A stretch of 45,112 nucleotides of DNA, taken from positions 1-45,112 of the forward strand of contig VBOX01000086.1 of the NCBI GenBank assembly GCA_005893265.1, read 5' to 3'. The notes under the pieces were generated by a model that saw only the letters and a list, made by a program, of their open reading frames with translations, ran no database searches and had not been told where the DNA came from. Shown here piece by piece: positions 9,702 through 18,177 of this stretch. The translations under genes and the position numbers were made by a program. Each line of letters opens with the position of its first letter. Positions within the stretch are counted from its first letter, which is position 1. Source of the stretch: Candidatus Eiseniibacteriota bacterium. GTDB taxonomy: Bacteria; Eisenbacteria; RBG-16-71-46; SZUA-252.

Positions 9702-10411
9702 AAGCGCTCGTGATCATCCCGACCTACAACGAGCGGGAGAATCTGCCGGAGCTCTTGAGGCGGATCTTCGCGGAAGGGCTGCCGCTCGAGGTGCTCATTG
9801 TCGACGACAATTCGCCCGATGCAACAGGGGCGGCGGCGGACGCCCTGGCCGCGACCGATCCGCGGGTCCACGTCATGCACCGTCCTGGGAAGATGGGGCT
9901 TGGGTCCGCGTATGTCGCGGGCTTCCGCTACGCGATCGAGCACGACTACGACGCGGTGTTCGAGATGGACGCGGATTTCTCACACAATCCGGATTCGCTT
10001 CCGGAGTTTCTGAGGGAGCTCGAGAACGCGGACCTCGTGGTCGGATCGCGGTATCTGCACGGTGTCACGGTCGTGAACTGGCCGCTGAAGCGACTGATCC
10101 TCTCCTACCTCGCGAACGTGTACTGCCGCGTCATCACGGGCATGCCCATCAAGGACGCGACCGGCGGATTCAAGTGCTTCCGCCGACAGGTGCTCGAATC
10201 GCTCGACTTGAGCCACGTCAGATCGGACGGCTACGGCTTTCAGATCGAGATCAATTTCAAAGCGTGGAGAAAGGGATTCCGCATCCGCGAGATTCCGATT
10301 CTCTTCGTCGACCGTCGCGCGGGGGAATCCAAGATGTCACGGCGGATCGTATGGGAAGCCGCGTGGATGGTCTGGAGGCTCCGCGTCCTCGACCTGCTCG
10401 GCGCCCTCTAG
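9698..10411 (+). CDS. Polyprenol-phosphate mannosyltransferase-like GT2 (DPM1 type)
   Basis: About 237 aa from a TTG whose TTGA overlaps the YfhO stop in the other frame. A GGAGG lies nine bases upstream (9684-9688), which supports this as an independent start rather than part of the 1073-aa fused ORF. The domain is a compact GT-A with 'VIIPTYNERENLPELL', 'LIVDDNSPDATG', the DXD-like 'EMDADFSHNP', 'GSRYLHG' and the conserved 'DATGGFKCFRRQVLE'. No TM helices follow, as in single-domain bacterial Ppm1/DPM1. It would make a polyprenyl-phosphate-linked hexose (mannose in characterised members) for membrane glycosyltransferases. The adjacent YfhO-like gene is a natural candidate acceptor enzyme, by inference from context. 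Confidence 0.92.
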   Translation: MKALVIIPTYNERENLPELLRRIFAEGLPLEVLIVDDNSPDATGAAADALAATDPRVHVMHRPGKMGLGSAYVAGFRYAIEHDYDAVFEMDADFSHNPDSLPEFLRELENADLVVGSRYLHGVTVVNWPLKRLILSYLANVYCRVITGMPIKDATGGFKCFRRQVLESLDLSHVRSDGYGFQIEINFKAWRKGFRIREIPILFVDRRAGESKMSRRIVWEAAWMVWRLRVLDLLGAL

Positions 10412-10423
10412 GCTGGACCACCC

Positions 10424-12367
10424 ATGTCCGTCTCCCTGATCGTCATCCATTACCATACCCGCCCGGCGCTCGGACGCCTGCTCCAATCCCTCCGCGACGC
10501 GCTCCCGGAGCCGCTTCGGGAGATCCTCATCGTGAACAACTCGGGAGAGCCGCTCGAGGATCTGCTCCCGGGGCTGCCGTGGCCGGCGAGGATCCTCGCC
10601 CCGGGAAGCAACCTGGGCTATGCGCGCGGCGTGAACGAGGGAATCCGGGCCGCCCGGGAGGACGCCATCCTGATCCTGAACCCGGACATCCAGGTGCTGC
10701 CGGGCTCCATCGAGGCGCTCGTCCGGTGTGCCGGGGAACACCCCAGGGCGGGAATCGTCGCCCCCAAGCTCATGAACTCCGACGGAACGCTTCAGCTTTC
10801 CGCCAGGCGATTCTACAATTGGAAGACCCTTTTCCTGAGACGGGCACCGCTCGGGCCGTACGCGGCCAGGAGCCGAACCCTCCGGAACCACCTCATGGCC
10901 GACTGGGACCACGCGGAAACCCGCCCCGTCGACTGGGTTCTCGGAGCGGCCATGTTCGCGCGAAGGCGGGCGGTGCGGGACGTGGGGATGATGGATGAGC
11001 GCTACTTTCTCTACTTCGAGGACGTGGATTGGTGCCAGCGGATGTGGCGCCACGGATACGAGGTCCTGTACTGCGCGGATGCCTCGATGGTGCATGAGTA
11101 CGCCCGCGGGAGCGCCCAGCTCCGCGCGCGCTCGATCCGGGCGCACGCGGCCGGGCTCCTCCGTTTCGCGGAAAAGTGGAGCGCCGTTCTCTACGCCGTG
11201 AGCCAGAATCGCAAACGCATTCTGTCGCTGGCTACACTGGCGACCGACGTACTTGCGGCCGTCCTCGCTTTCCTTGGCGCGTACGCGATCCGGGCTTCGC
11301 TCGCGCCGGTCTTCGCCAAGCCGATCTACCCGCTCCCGGGCTACGGTGGCCTCCTCTTTTTCACGGTCGCGGTCTCGCTGGCCGCGCTCGCGGCCAACGG
11401 GCTCTACCGTCGATCCACGTTCCTGGACGGGATCGAGCGCGCGTTCTCGATCGGGCAGGCCGTGGTTCAAGCGGTGCTCTTCCTCATGGCGGCGACCTTC
11501 CTGTTCCAGACCCCGCGATACTCGCGCGTGCTCGTGCTTCTCCTGGCCCCTCTTCTCTACGGGGCGCTCCTGGCATCCAGGACCGTCGTCGGAAGGCTCG
11601 GCGCCGGGGCTCGACGGCAGGGCTTCGCGTTTCGCCGTGTCCTCATCGTGGGATCCGGCGACGAGGCCGAACGGACGAGGGAGGCGCTCGAGGAGGCGCG
11701 CGGCGAGGGATTCGAGCCGCTCAAGACGGTGGTCCCCTCCGACCCCGGCGAGGCGCCGAAGGAGGCGGCCGCGAGGCTCAAGGCGCTCGTCGAGAGCGAG
11801 CGGATCCAAATCGTCTGCGTCGTGCCGGAGCCTGGGGAAGTGCCCTACCTGCTCGCCGCGGCGGCCGCGCTACGCGACTCAGGCGCGGCGGTCTATTGGG
11901 CGGGCTCGGTGGCCCAGCTTGCCGCCGAGGAACGCCTCGCCTCGCTGGGCCGGGTGCGCGCGGTCCTGCTCCATTCCCCCAGCCGGGGCCTCTCGCTTCG
12001 CGTGAGGAAGCGCGCGAGCGATCTTCTCCTCTCGATCTTCGTCGCCCCGTTTCGCTGGGGCGCGCTGCGCGCGTACCTCGCGGGGCGTGGCGAGGGGTAC
12101 GGTCCAGCCGAAGCCTGGGGGCGGGTGTGGTCGGGACGTCTGAGCTGGGTCGGCCGGAGCGCCTACGAAGGGGATCGGTGGGCAGGCGTCCCCGATTGGG
12201 CACGGCTCGCGCTCGAGTCGGTCCGACCCGGCGTCGTGACTCCGCCCGACGGGGCGTCCGGGGACCCCATGACCAAGGTAGCGGCCGAGCTCGCCTACCT
12301 GTCTCGCTTCTCGCTTGCCGAGGACCTGCGCGTATTTCTCCGGGCCACGAGGGGAACCATCCGTTGA
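10424..12367 (+). CDS. GT2 fused to a degenerate polyprenyl-phosphate glycosylphosphotransferase
   Basis: 647 aa. Residues 1-255 are a GT2 of the rhamnosyltransferase type ('NLGYARGVNEGI', 'LNPDIQVLPG', 'YFEDVDWCQRMWRHG'). Residues 265-385 contain four TM helices. Residues 403-505 form a Rossmann-like domain ('RRVLIVGSGDEAERTREALE') of the CoA_binding_3 type that precedes the WbaP/EpsE family catalytic domain. The last 120 residues start like that domain ('RKRASDLLLSIFVAP') and end like it ('RPGVVTPPDG' and 'LAYLSRFSLAEDLRVFLRAT'). The catalytic middle is missing: there is no re-entrant 'GPVFFRQ', no 'KFRSM'-like segment and no 'DELPQ'-like segment. GT2 activity looks intact. Phosphotransferase activity is probably lost, so the C-terminus may only anchor or regulate. 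The stop overlaps the TTG of the next gene. Confidence 0.85.
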   Translation: MSVSLIVIHYHTRPALGRLLQSLRDALPEPLREILIVNNSGEPLEDLLPGLPWPARILAPGSNLGYARGVNEGIRAAREDAILILNPDIQVLPGSIEALVRCAGEHPRAGIVAPKLMNSDGTLQLSARRFYNWKTLFLRRAPLGPYAARSRTLRNHLMADWDHAETRPVDWVLGAAMFARRRAVRDVGMMDERYFLYFEDVDWCQRMWRHGYEVLYCADASMVHEYARGSAQLRARSIRAHAAGLLRFAEKWSAVLYAVSQNRKRILSLATLATDVLAAVLAFLGAYAIRASLAPVFAKPIYPLPGYGGLLFFTVAVSLAALAANGLYRRSTFLDGIERAFSIGQAVVQAVLFLMAATFLFQTPRYSRVLVLLLAPLLYGALLASRTVVGRLGAGARRQGFAFRRVLIVGSGDEAERTREALEEARGEGFEPLKTVVPSDPGEAPKEAAARLKALVESERIQIVCVVPEPGEVPYLLAAAAALRDSGAAVYWAGSVAQLAAEERLASLGRVRAVLLHSPSRGLSLRVRKRASDLLLSIFVAPFRWGALRAYLAGRGEGYGPAEAWGRVWSGRLSWVGRSAYEGDRWAGVPDWARLALESVRPGVVTPPDGASGDPMTKVAAELAYLSRFSLAEDLRVFLRATRGTIR

Positions 12368-14583
12368 GATGGATCCTGCCTTTCCTCCCCGGACGCAGCC
12401 AGCTCGTGACGCTCGCGCTCGCGGCCTCCGTGTCCTGGCAATTGGGGGTCCCTCTATCCGCGGCAGCCAAGACGTCGCTCTTCGTGAGCAATTACGTCAA
12501 CTCGAACGAAATCCAGAGCCTCACGGCGTGGAACGGGCTCCTCGCGGCGGGGACCCTCGGAGGGATCGTGACCATCGTCCCAGCGACGGGCATCGCGACG
12601 AAGATCCTCCGCTCGCAGGGAGGACTCCCCTCCAACAGCGTTCTCTCGACCGAGGTATCCCCTTCGGGTGCGCTGTGGATCGGGACGGCCGAGTCCGGAA
12701 TCGCCCGGCTTCGGACCGACGGGACGTTCCGGCGCACCCTCAGCTCCTTCGACGGTCTCCCGAGCGACCGCGTCCAGGCGCTGTACGTGCGAGGCGATAC
12801 GGTGTGGGTCGGCACGAGCGGGGGTGTGGCGCTCTTCACCGAGAGCCCCGCGACCGGGCAGATCGGGCTCACGCGGGTCTACACCAACGCGAGCACGTCG
12901 GGGGCGCTCGCCGGCGATGACGTGCGCGCGTTCATCCAAGTCGGGGACACGCTCTGGTGCGCGACGATGTCCGGGCTCTCGGCCTTCGCGTCCGGCGTGT
13001 GGGTTGCGCGGACCGCCGCGCTTGCGATCCCGGCGACTTCGCTCGCGTTGTACGCGGATACGCTCTGGGCGGCCACTTCTCTCGGTCCGTATCAATACGC
13101 CGGCGGCGTCTTCCGCGCTGCGAACGCGGGCCATGCCTTCGCGAGCCAGACGCTCTTCGCGGGCCCGCAGGGGTTCTTCTCGGGGTCCGCCACGCTCGGC
13201 GCGTATCGCTACGCCGCCGGCGCATGGACCGCCGTGAACACCGGACTCCCTGGCCTCCGCGTCACCGCATTTCGCGACGGCCCCGACGGGGCCCTCTGGG
13301 TGGGAACGCTGGCGGGGGCCGCGCGGCTTCTTCCGGCGAGTCTCTCGTGGGAGCCACACGTATCCGACGGCCCGCTCGTCAACGCGACGCAACGTGCCGT
13401 AGCGGATCGCCGCGGCGCATGGTTCTCGACCGGCAACGCCTTCCCGCCCGGCTCCGGACGCGGCGTCGTGCTTCACTTCGACGGGGCCTCGTGGAGCGCG
13501 CTTACATACGGCTCGACCGGCGGCACCTTCCAGGATGCGGACGCCTTCGCGATCTTCTCCGATAACTCCTCGAAGCTGTGGGTCGGCCATTGCTGCCTCG
13601 ACGGGGATCCGCGTCCCCGCATCGATCGATATGATCCCGGAACCGGGGTTTGGGATACGCCTCCCGCGTTCAACATTTGGGCCATCGACCAGTCGCCCTC
13701 CGGGCGGATCTACGCTGGGAGCGTGGAGCACGAAAACGGGATCTACGAGTTCGCCGCTACCGGCGCGATCCTCGATTCCCTCACGCCCTTGAACTCCGGC
13801 CTCACGAGCAACAATCTCAGGGCGGTGCGCTTCGACTCCGCGGGGAAGGGGTGGTTCGGAACGGCGTTCAACGGCGTCGACGTATGGGACGGACGAGGCA
13901 CGCAGGACCACGCGGATGACGTCTGGACCCACCTCATCGTGCAGCCGAGCGACCAGGTCTCCTCGATCGCCGTGCTCGGCCCCCAGACCGCCTGGATCGG
14001 CACGTCGGGAGGGGCGGGCCTGGTCCAGAACGGGGTGTTCATCCGCGTCCTGACCCCCTTGGGAAACCCAGGTCTTCCGAGCGGCCAAGTGAACGACCTC
14101 GCCGTCGACTCCCGAGGGAACGTGTGGATCGCCACGTCGGGGGGTCTGGCGCGGGCCGACGCGTCCGGGACCGGCGCGATCGAGGTCTTCACGACCCAGG
14201 ACGGCCTCGTCGATAACGACATCCGTGCCCTGGCTTGGGATGGTGCCCACGGCGCGCTGTGGGTGGGCACGGGTCACGGAATCTCCCGCGTCGTTTCCAC
14301 GACGGGAGGGGAGCCGGGCATCACCGATCAGAGTTACGTCTATCCGAATCCCTCACGCGCGGCTCTCGGCAGCCTGAAACTCGGCGGCATTCGAAACGCG
14401 CTTGATGGAGAAATACGCGATCTTGCGGGGAACGTGATCCACCGTTTCCGCTGCGACCCGGCCGCGAACGAGATCTGGGATTTGAGGAACGACGGAGGCG
14501 ACCCCGCCCCCTCCGGGGTCTATCTCGTCGTGCTTCGGGACAAGAGCCAATCGCGAATCCTGCGCGTGGCGGTGGTGCGATGA
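12364..14583 (+). CDS. Secreted two-component-regulator-type beta-propeller protein with FlgD/Por-like tail
   Basis: About 739 aa from a TTG in a TTGA overlap; the ORF-track start at 11176 runs through the upstream gene. Residues 1-35 are a signal peptide (a basic N-terminus, hydrophobic 'LVTLALAASVSWQLGV', then a small-residue cleavage area). The body contains at least eight propeller-blade repeats of the W-(I/V)-G-T-x-x-G type, such as 'LWIGTAESGIARL', 'VWVGTSGGVALF', 'LWVGTLAGAARL', 'AWIGTSGGAGLV' and 'LWVGTGHGISRV'. The C-terminus ('VYPNPSRA', then 'PSGVYLVVLRDKSQ') resembles FlgD Ig-like or type IX sorting tails. The protein lacks kinase or DNA-binding domains, so it is not a full hybrid sensor. 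It is probably exported and surface-exposed; the ligand and role are unknown. It sits inside the glycosyltransferase run. Confidence 0.8.
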   Translation: MRWILPFLPGRSQLVTLALAASVSWQLGVPLSAAAKTSLFVSNYVNSNEIQSLTAWNGLLAAGTLGGIVTIVPATGIATKILRSQGGLPSNSVLSTEVSPSGALWIGTAESGIARLRTDGTFRRTLSSFDGLPSDRVQALYVRGDTVWVGTSGGVALFTESPATGQIGLTRVYTNASTSGALAGDDVRAFIQVGDTLWCATMSGLSAFASGVWVARTAALAIPATSLALYADTLWAATSLGPYQYAGGVFRAANAGHAFASQTLFAGPQGFFSGSATLGAYRYAAGAWTAVNTGLPGLRVTAFRDGPDGALWVGTLAGAARLLPASLSWEPHVSDGPLVNATQRAVADRRGAWFSTGNAFPPGSGRGVVLHFDGASWSALTYGSTGGTFQDADAFAIFSDNSSKLWVGHCCLDGDPRPRIDRYDPGTGVWDTPPAFNIWAIDQSPSGRIYAGSVEHENGIYEFAATGAILDSLTPLNSGLTSNNLRAVRFDSAGKGWFGTAFNGVDVWDGRGTQDHADDVWTHLIVQPSDQVSSIAVLGPQTAWIGTSGGAGLVQNGVFIRVLTPLGNPGLPSGQVNDLAVDSRGNVWIATSGGLARADASGTGAIEVFTTQDGLVDNDIRALAWDGAHGALWVGTGHGISRVVSTTGGEPGITDQSYVYPNPSRAALGSLKLGGIRNALDGEIRDLAGNVIHRFRCDPAANEIWDLRNDGGDPAPSGVYLVVLRDKSQSRILRVAVVR

Positions 14584-15554
14584 AGGTCAAGTCGCGGGTC
14601 GCCTGTCTTGCTCCGCCCGACCGCGCGGCGTGGGACGCGCTGGTCGCGACCGCTCCCGAGGCGACCGTCTTCCATACCTCGGCGTGGGCCGAGCTCTGGC
14701 TCGCGGAGTGGCGCGGAACGCGGTGGGTCGCGTTCGTGGTCGAGGACGAGAAAGGCTACGCGGGCGGGATTCCCGCCATCGTGCGGAATCGAGGCATCGG
14801 CCGAACCGTTTTCTCGATGCCGTACGGCACCTACGGCGGGCCGCTCGTGCGCGCGGACCATCCCGACCCCGCGTCCGTGCGTCGCGAGCTGCTCGAATCC
14901 TACGCACTGCTCGCCGGCGGGAGCTGGACGATGCGCTCCGAGCTGATCTGGTACCGGGGAACCCGAGACGAGATCCCGGCGCGTCTTCCGGCGTTGGAGC
15001 GGTCCACGCACGTGCTCACGCTCGCGCCCGATTTCGAGGCGCTGGCCGAGGGATTCGCCCCTCCGACGCGCCGCCTCGTCAGGCAGGCAGAGGAGAGCGG
15101 CCTCACGATCCGCTCCGCGGCCGACGAGTCCGACGTGCGCACCTATTACGGTCTGGCGGTGGAGACCGTTCGCCGCCGCGGCGGAAGGCCGAAGCCCTAT
15201 TCGGTCTACGAACGGATCTATCGGACTTTCGTGCCCCAGGGGCTTGCCCGATTTCATCTGGTCCACCACGGCGAGACGCCGGTCGCCGGGAGCCTTCATC
15301 TGTTTCACCGAGGGGTCGCCATGAACTGGCTCACGGTTTCCTCCGAGGAGAGCTGGCCCCTGCGGCCCAACAACTTCATCATCGCGGGAATACTGGCGAC
15401 CCTCTGCGATGCCGGATACCTCGAGTACGACTTGGGCGGCTCTCCTTCCGACGCGGCCGGCCTGATCCGTTTCAAGGAGGGGTGGGGCGCGACGCCGCGA
15501 CCGCTCGTCGTGGCCGGGCGGCGGAGCTCGGCTTACCGGAAGCTTCGGGGATAG
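14580..15554 (+). CDS. FemAB/BioF2-like GNAT acyltransferase
   Basis: 324 aa, ATG in an ATGA overlap with the propeller gene. The N-terminal half ('VFHTSAWAELWLAEW', then 'MPYGTYGGPLV') and C-terminal half ('HLVHHGETPVAGSLHLF', 'NNFIIAGILATLCDAGYLEY', 'GLIRFKEGWGA') match the BioF2-like/FemAB-related acetyltransferase families (PF13480 group). 'RFKEGWGA' is the usual C-terminal motif. Members transfer acyl or aminoacyl groups and often sit in exopolysaccharide loci. Here it lies between a secreted protein and two GT4 genes, consistent with modifying a glycan or its carrier. The substrate is unknown and a peptidoglycan-bridge role is less likely given the context. Confidence 0.82.
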   Translation: MKVKSRVACLAPPDRAAWDALVATAPEATVFHTSAWAELWLAEWRGTRWVAFVVEDEKGYAGGIPAIVRNRGIGRTVFSMPYGTYGGPLVRADHPDPASVRRELLESYALLAGGSWTMRSELIWYRGTRDEIPARLPALERSTHVLTLAPDFEALAEGFAPPTRRLVRQAEESGLTIRSAADESDVRTYYGLAVETVRRRGGRPKPYSVYERIYRTFVPQGLARFHLVHHGETPVAGSLHLFHRGVAMNWLTVSSEESWPLRPNNFIIAGILATLCDAGYLEYDLGGSPSDAAGLIRFKEGWGATPRPLVVAGRRSSAYRKLRG

Positions 15555-15560
15555 CGCCGG

Positions 15561-16643
15561 GTGCGCATCCTCCTTCTCGCGCATGGGCCTTCGATCCACA
15601 CGCGGCGCTGGGCCACGGCGCTTCGCGACCGCGGGCACAACATCCTCCTCCTGACCGCCCACGCCGGCGAGGACGTGGGAATTCCCACGCGCGTCGTCGG
15701 CAGCCCCTCCCCGGTGAGGGCGCTCCACTATTGGAGCGCCCTGGGCGCCGTGCGCCGCGAGTTGAGTGCCTTTCGCCCCGACGTGACCGTCGCCCACTTT
15801 CTGCCGAACTACGGCTTCCTCGCCGCGCTGGCCCAGGCTCGGCCGTGGATGCTCGTCTGCTGGGGTTCCGATCTCTTGACCAACGCGCGCCTATCGCCCC
15901 TTCATCGGGCCCGCGCCCGTTATGTTCTCCGCCGCGCGGGGCTCATCCACGTGGACGCGGCTGTGCTCGCGGAGGCCGCCGTCGCGCTCGGGGCGCCCCT
16001 CGCGCGGGTTTGGACGCGGCCCTGGGGTGTGGACGCGGGAGCGTTCGAGCGCGCGGGCGAGCCGCGACCCTCGCGGAACGGAGCCGAGGCAGCCCGCCTC
16101 TTATGGACCCGCCAGCTCGAGCCGGTCTACGATCCGGAAACCTTCGTTCGCGCTCTCGGCCTCCTCAAGCGACGTGGTTTCACGTTCCGCGCCACCATGG
16201 CAGGGGATGGACCGCTCCGCGCATCGGTCGAGGCTTGGGTTCGGGAAGAGGACGTGACTCGCGAAGTGGTGCTCGAAGGGTTCGTCGGCTCAGATCGACT
16301 CCGGGCGCTCCACCGCGAAGGGGACCTCTACATCTCGCTCTCCCGCTCCGACTCCACCTCGCAGTCTCTGCTTGAGGCCATGGCGGCCGGCTTGGTCCCG
16401 ATCGTGAGCGACATCGCGGGAAACCGCGAATGGGTGACGCACCGGCAGGAGGGTTACCTCGTGCCGGTGGGTGATGCCAACGCCCTTGCCTGCGCCATAG
16501 CCGAGGCTTCGACGGATCCGGCTGCCGATGCCTATCGCGCCCGGGCCGGCGCCGCGGTGAAGGCGCGCGCGAGTTTCGCGGACACGCTCGATCAGCTTGA
16601 GGCGAAGCTCGACGCGCTCGCAGGATCCGGAAGCGCGCCGTGA
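15561..16643 (+). CDS. GT4 glycosyltransferase
   Basis: 360 aa, GTG start six bases after the preceding stop. It has the GT-B N-terminal opening 'ILLLAHGPSIHTRRWATAL', the central 'VCWGSDLL', and 'RPWGVDAGAFERAG', the conserved G-V-D-x-x-x-F block. The donor domain has 'LLWTRQLEPVYDPETFVRAL' and 'SDSTSQSLLEAMAAGLVPIV', where the first Glu of EX7E is replaced by Ser/Asp but the second is kept. It is the first of two overlapping GT4 genes (GTGA overlap at 16640) that close the glycan region before the dcw cluster. The substrate is unknown. Confidence 0.9.
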   Translation: MRILLLAHGPSIHTRRWATALRDRGHNILLLTAHAGEDVGIPTRVVGSPSPVRALHYWSALGAVRRELSAFRPDVTVAHFLPNYGFLAALAQARPWMLVCWGSDLLTNARLSPLHRARARYVLRRAGLIHVDAAVLAEAAVALGAPLARVWTRPWGVDAGAFERAGEPRPSRNGAEAARLLWTRQLEPVYDPETFVRALGLLKRRGFTFRATMAGDGPLRASVEAWVREEDVTREVVLEGFVGSDRLRALHREGDLYISLSRSDSTSQSLLEAMAAGLVPIVSDIAGNREWVTHRQEGYLVPVGDANALACAIAEASTDPAADAYRARAGAAVKARASFADTLDQLEAKLDALAGSGSAP

Positions 16644-17983
16644 GGCGGGTTCTCTTTCTCGCCTATTTCTTCCCACCGCTGGGAGGGGGAGGATGCCAGC
16701 GCACGCTCAAGCTGGTCCGGTATTTGGAGCCCCTCGGATGGTCCTCCGCCGTCGTGACGACGCGGGACCGCGACTACTGGATCCTCGATCCAAGCCTCCT
16801 CTCCGAGGTGCCTGCGGAAGCGGAGGTGATCCGGGCCGGGGGGTTCACGGCGCTCAACGCCCTCCGAATCCTCATGCGCGCGGGCGTCTCGATTGAGGAG
16901 CCGCAAGGCGCGCGCCGGCCCGCGCCGTTCCGGGCGCTCCGCGCCCTCCAGCGCTGGACGCTCTTCCCGGACGGATACCGCGGGTGGGCCGATGCCGCCC
17001 GCCGCGCCGCGGGAACGCGTATCCGGGCCGGGGGAATCGACGCGCTCTGGACGACCTCCTCACCCGAGAGCGCTCACGTGGCTGGGCTCTCCCTCAAGCG
17101 GAAGCACGGCCTTCCATGGGTCGCCGACTTTCGCGACCCGTGGGTGGGGCGCGTCACCTACCGGCCTCCCACGCGCTGGCACGACGGGAGACATCGCGCG
17201 ATGGAGCGACGCGTGGTCCAGGAAGCGGATCGCGTGACCCTCGTGAGCGAAGCGATGGTCGAGCTCTATCGGGAGCGATATCGGGACGTCTCCCCCTCGC
17301 GTTTCGTTTTCCTTCCGAATGGCTTCGATTCCGATGATTGGCGCCGCGCGGCCCGCGTGGCGCAGGAGGAAGACCGGATCGCACACGGCTCGCCGGGGGC
17401 TCGGCGATTCGTGCTGCTCCACGCAGGGCAGCTCGCGCACCGTCCGACGGTCCGTACGCTCCTCGGCGCCGCGCGCCGCGTGCTCGAGGCGGATCCCGCC
17501 GCGCGCGAGGATCTACGGATACGATTCGTCGGCGGGAACGAAGATCTGAGCTCGCGCGAGCGGGAGCGATACGGCCTGGGCGCGGTGCTCGAGCTTCACC
17601 CCTCGCAGCCCCACGTCGAGGCGCTTGTCTCGATGCGGCGTGCCGGGGCGCTCCTGCTCCTGGGGCACGGAGGGGAGGCGGACTCGCTCCTCTACACGGG
17701 AAAGATCTACGAGTACCTGAGCAGCGGGCGTCCTGTGCTCGGGATCCTAGATCCCGGTCCGGGCGCGGCTCTGATCCGGTCCTCGCGCGCCGGCGCGGTG
17801 GTCGCGCCCGGGGACGAGCAGGGTGCGGCGCAGGCCATCCTCGGGTGGCTACAAGCCTGGCGCGGCGGCGCAGACCTCTCGACCCACCTCGCCGAGGAAG
17901 CCTCGGCCGCGTGGGAGCGCTCGAAAACAGCCGCCGCCGCCGCCAAAATCCTCTCCGAAATGTTGCCGACTCGTACCCGCTAG
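16640..17983 (+). CDS. GT4 glycosyltransferase (WcaI-like N-terminus)
   Basis: 447 aa, GTG in GTGA overlap with the previous GT4. 'LFLAYFFPPLGGGGCQRTLK' is the glycine-rich acceptor loop found in WcaI-like and related GT4 proteins. 'WVADFRDPWVGRVTYRPP' and 'LPNGFDSDDW' follow, and the donor domain contains 'LLHAGQLAHRPTVRTLL' and 'SLLYTGKIYEYLSSGRPVL'. The donor motif is the K-x-Y-E-Y type rather than a strict EX7E. The tail is Ala-rich and helical. After its stop come 86 bp with no gene, then the dcw promoter. I see no strong intrinsic terminator between them, so some read-through into mraZ is possible. Confidence 0.88.
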   Translation: MRRVLFLAYFFPPLGGGGCQRTLKLVRYLEPLGWSSAVVTTRDRDYWILDPSLLSEVPAEAEVIRAGGFTALNALRILMRAGVSIEEPQGARRPAPFRALRALQRWTLFPDGYRGWADAARRAAGTRIRAGGIDALWTTSSPESAHVAGLSLKRKHGLPWVADFRDPWVGRVTYRPPTRWHDGRHRAMERRVVQEADRVTLVSEAMVELYRERYRDVSPSRFVFLPNGFDSDDWRRAARVAQEEDRIAHGSPGARRFVLLHAGQLAHRPTVRTLLGAARRVLEADPAAREDLRIRFVGGNEDLSSRERERYGLGAVLELHPSQPHVEALVSMRRAGALLLLGHGGEADSLLYTGKIYEYLSSGRPVLGILDPGPGAALIRSSRAGAVVAPGDEQGAAQAILGWLQAWRGGADLSTHLAEEASAAWERSKTAAAAAKILSEMLPTRTR

Positions 17984-18068
17984 ACCACTTTTCCCCACAT
18001 CCGGCCACGCTCGGCCAAGCCTATGCCTTCCAACAGAATAAAAATTTAGTCCGACGCGTGAAATCGGC

Positions 18069-18098
18069 TTGACACCCCTTTTGGAGGGGCAGTAGGAT
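18069..18098 (+). promoter_or_regulatory. dcw (mra) promoter
   Basis: TTGACA (18069-18074), an 18-bp spacer and TAGGAT (18093-18098). The spacer contains a perfect 5-bp inverted repeat, CCCCT and AGGGG with a 5-nt loop. The expected transcription start is near 18105, at the edge of the MraZ boxes, and the leader to mraZ is about 70 nt. The surrounding 17984-18068 stretch is AT-richer than average ('AATAAAAATTTAG') and otherwise holds no gene. Confidence 0.7.
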
Positions 18099-18104
18099 GC
18101 GCCG

Positions 18105-18130
18105 GTGGTGATTTGTGGGGAATAGTGGGG
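18105..18130 (+). promoter_or_regulatory. MraZ operator: three boxes at 10-bp period
   Basis: GTGGTG (18105-18110), GTGGGG (18115-18120) and GTGGGG (18125-18130) form three direct repeats, each separated by 4 bp and spaced one helical turn apart. MraZ of Enterobacteria binds TGGGN direct repeats with 5-bp spacers in the same position, just downstream of the mra transcription start. The arrangement here fits autorepression of the whole dcw operon by the MraZ encoded next to it. The first box is a one-base variant. Confidence 0.75.
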
Positions 18131-18177
18131 ATCCTGACAGCCGCGGGAGCCAGCCCGATGGCGGATAGGGACGGTGG

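Noticed and set aside
12454-14277. Minus-strand ORF of 607 aa
   Set aside because: Antisense to the propeller gene, with repeated charged text mirroring the blade repeats. No ribosome-binding site that I can support.
14630-16375. Plus-strand ORF of 581 aa
   Set aside because: It runs in the wrong frame through the FemAB-like and GT4 genes, whose own frames have clear motifs. The composition is Arg-rich.
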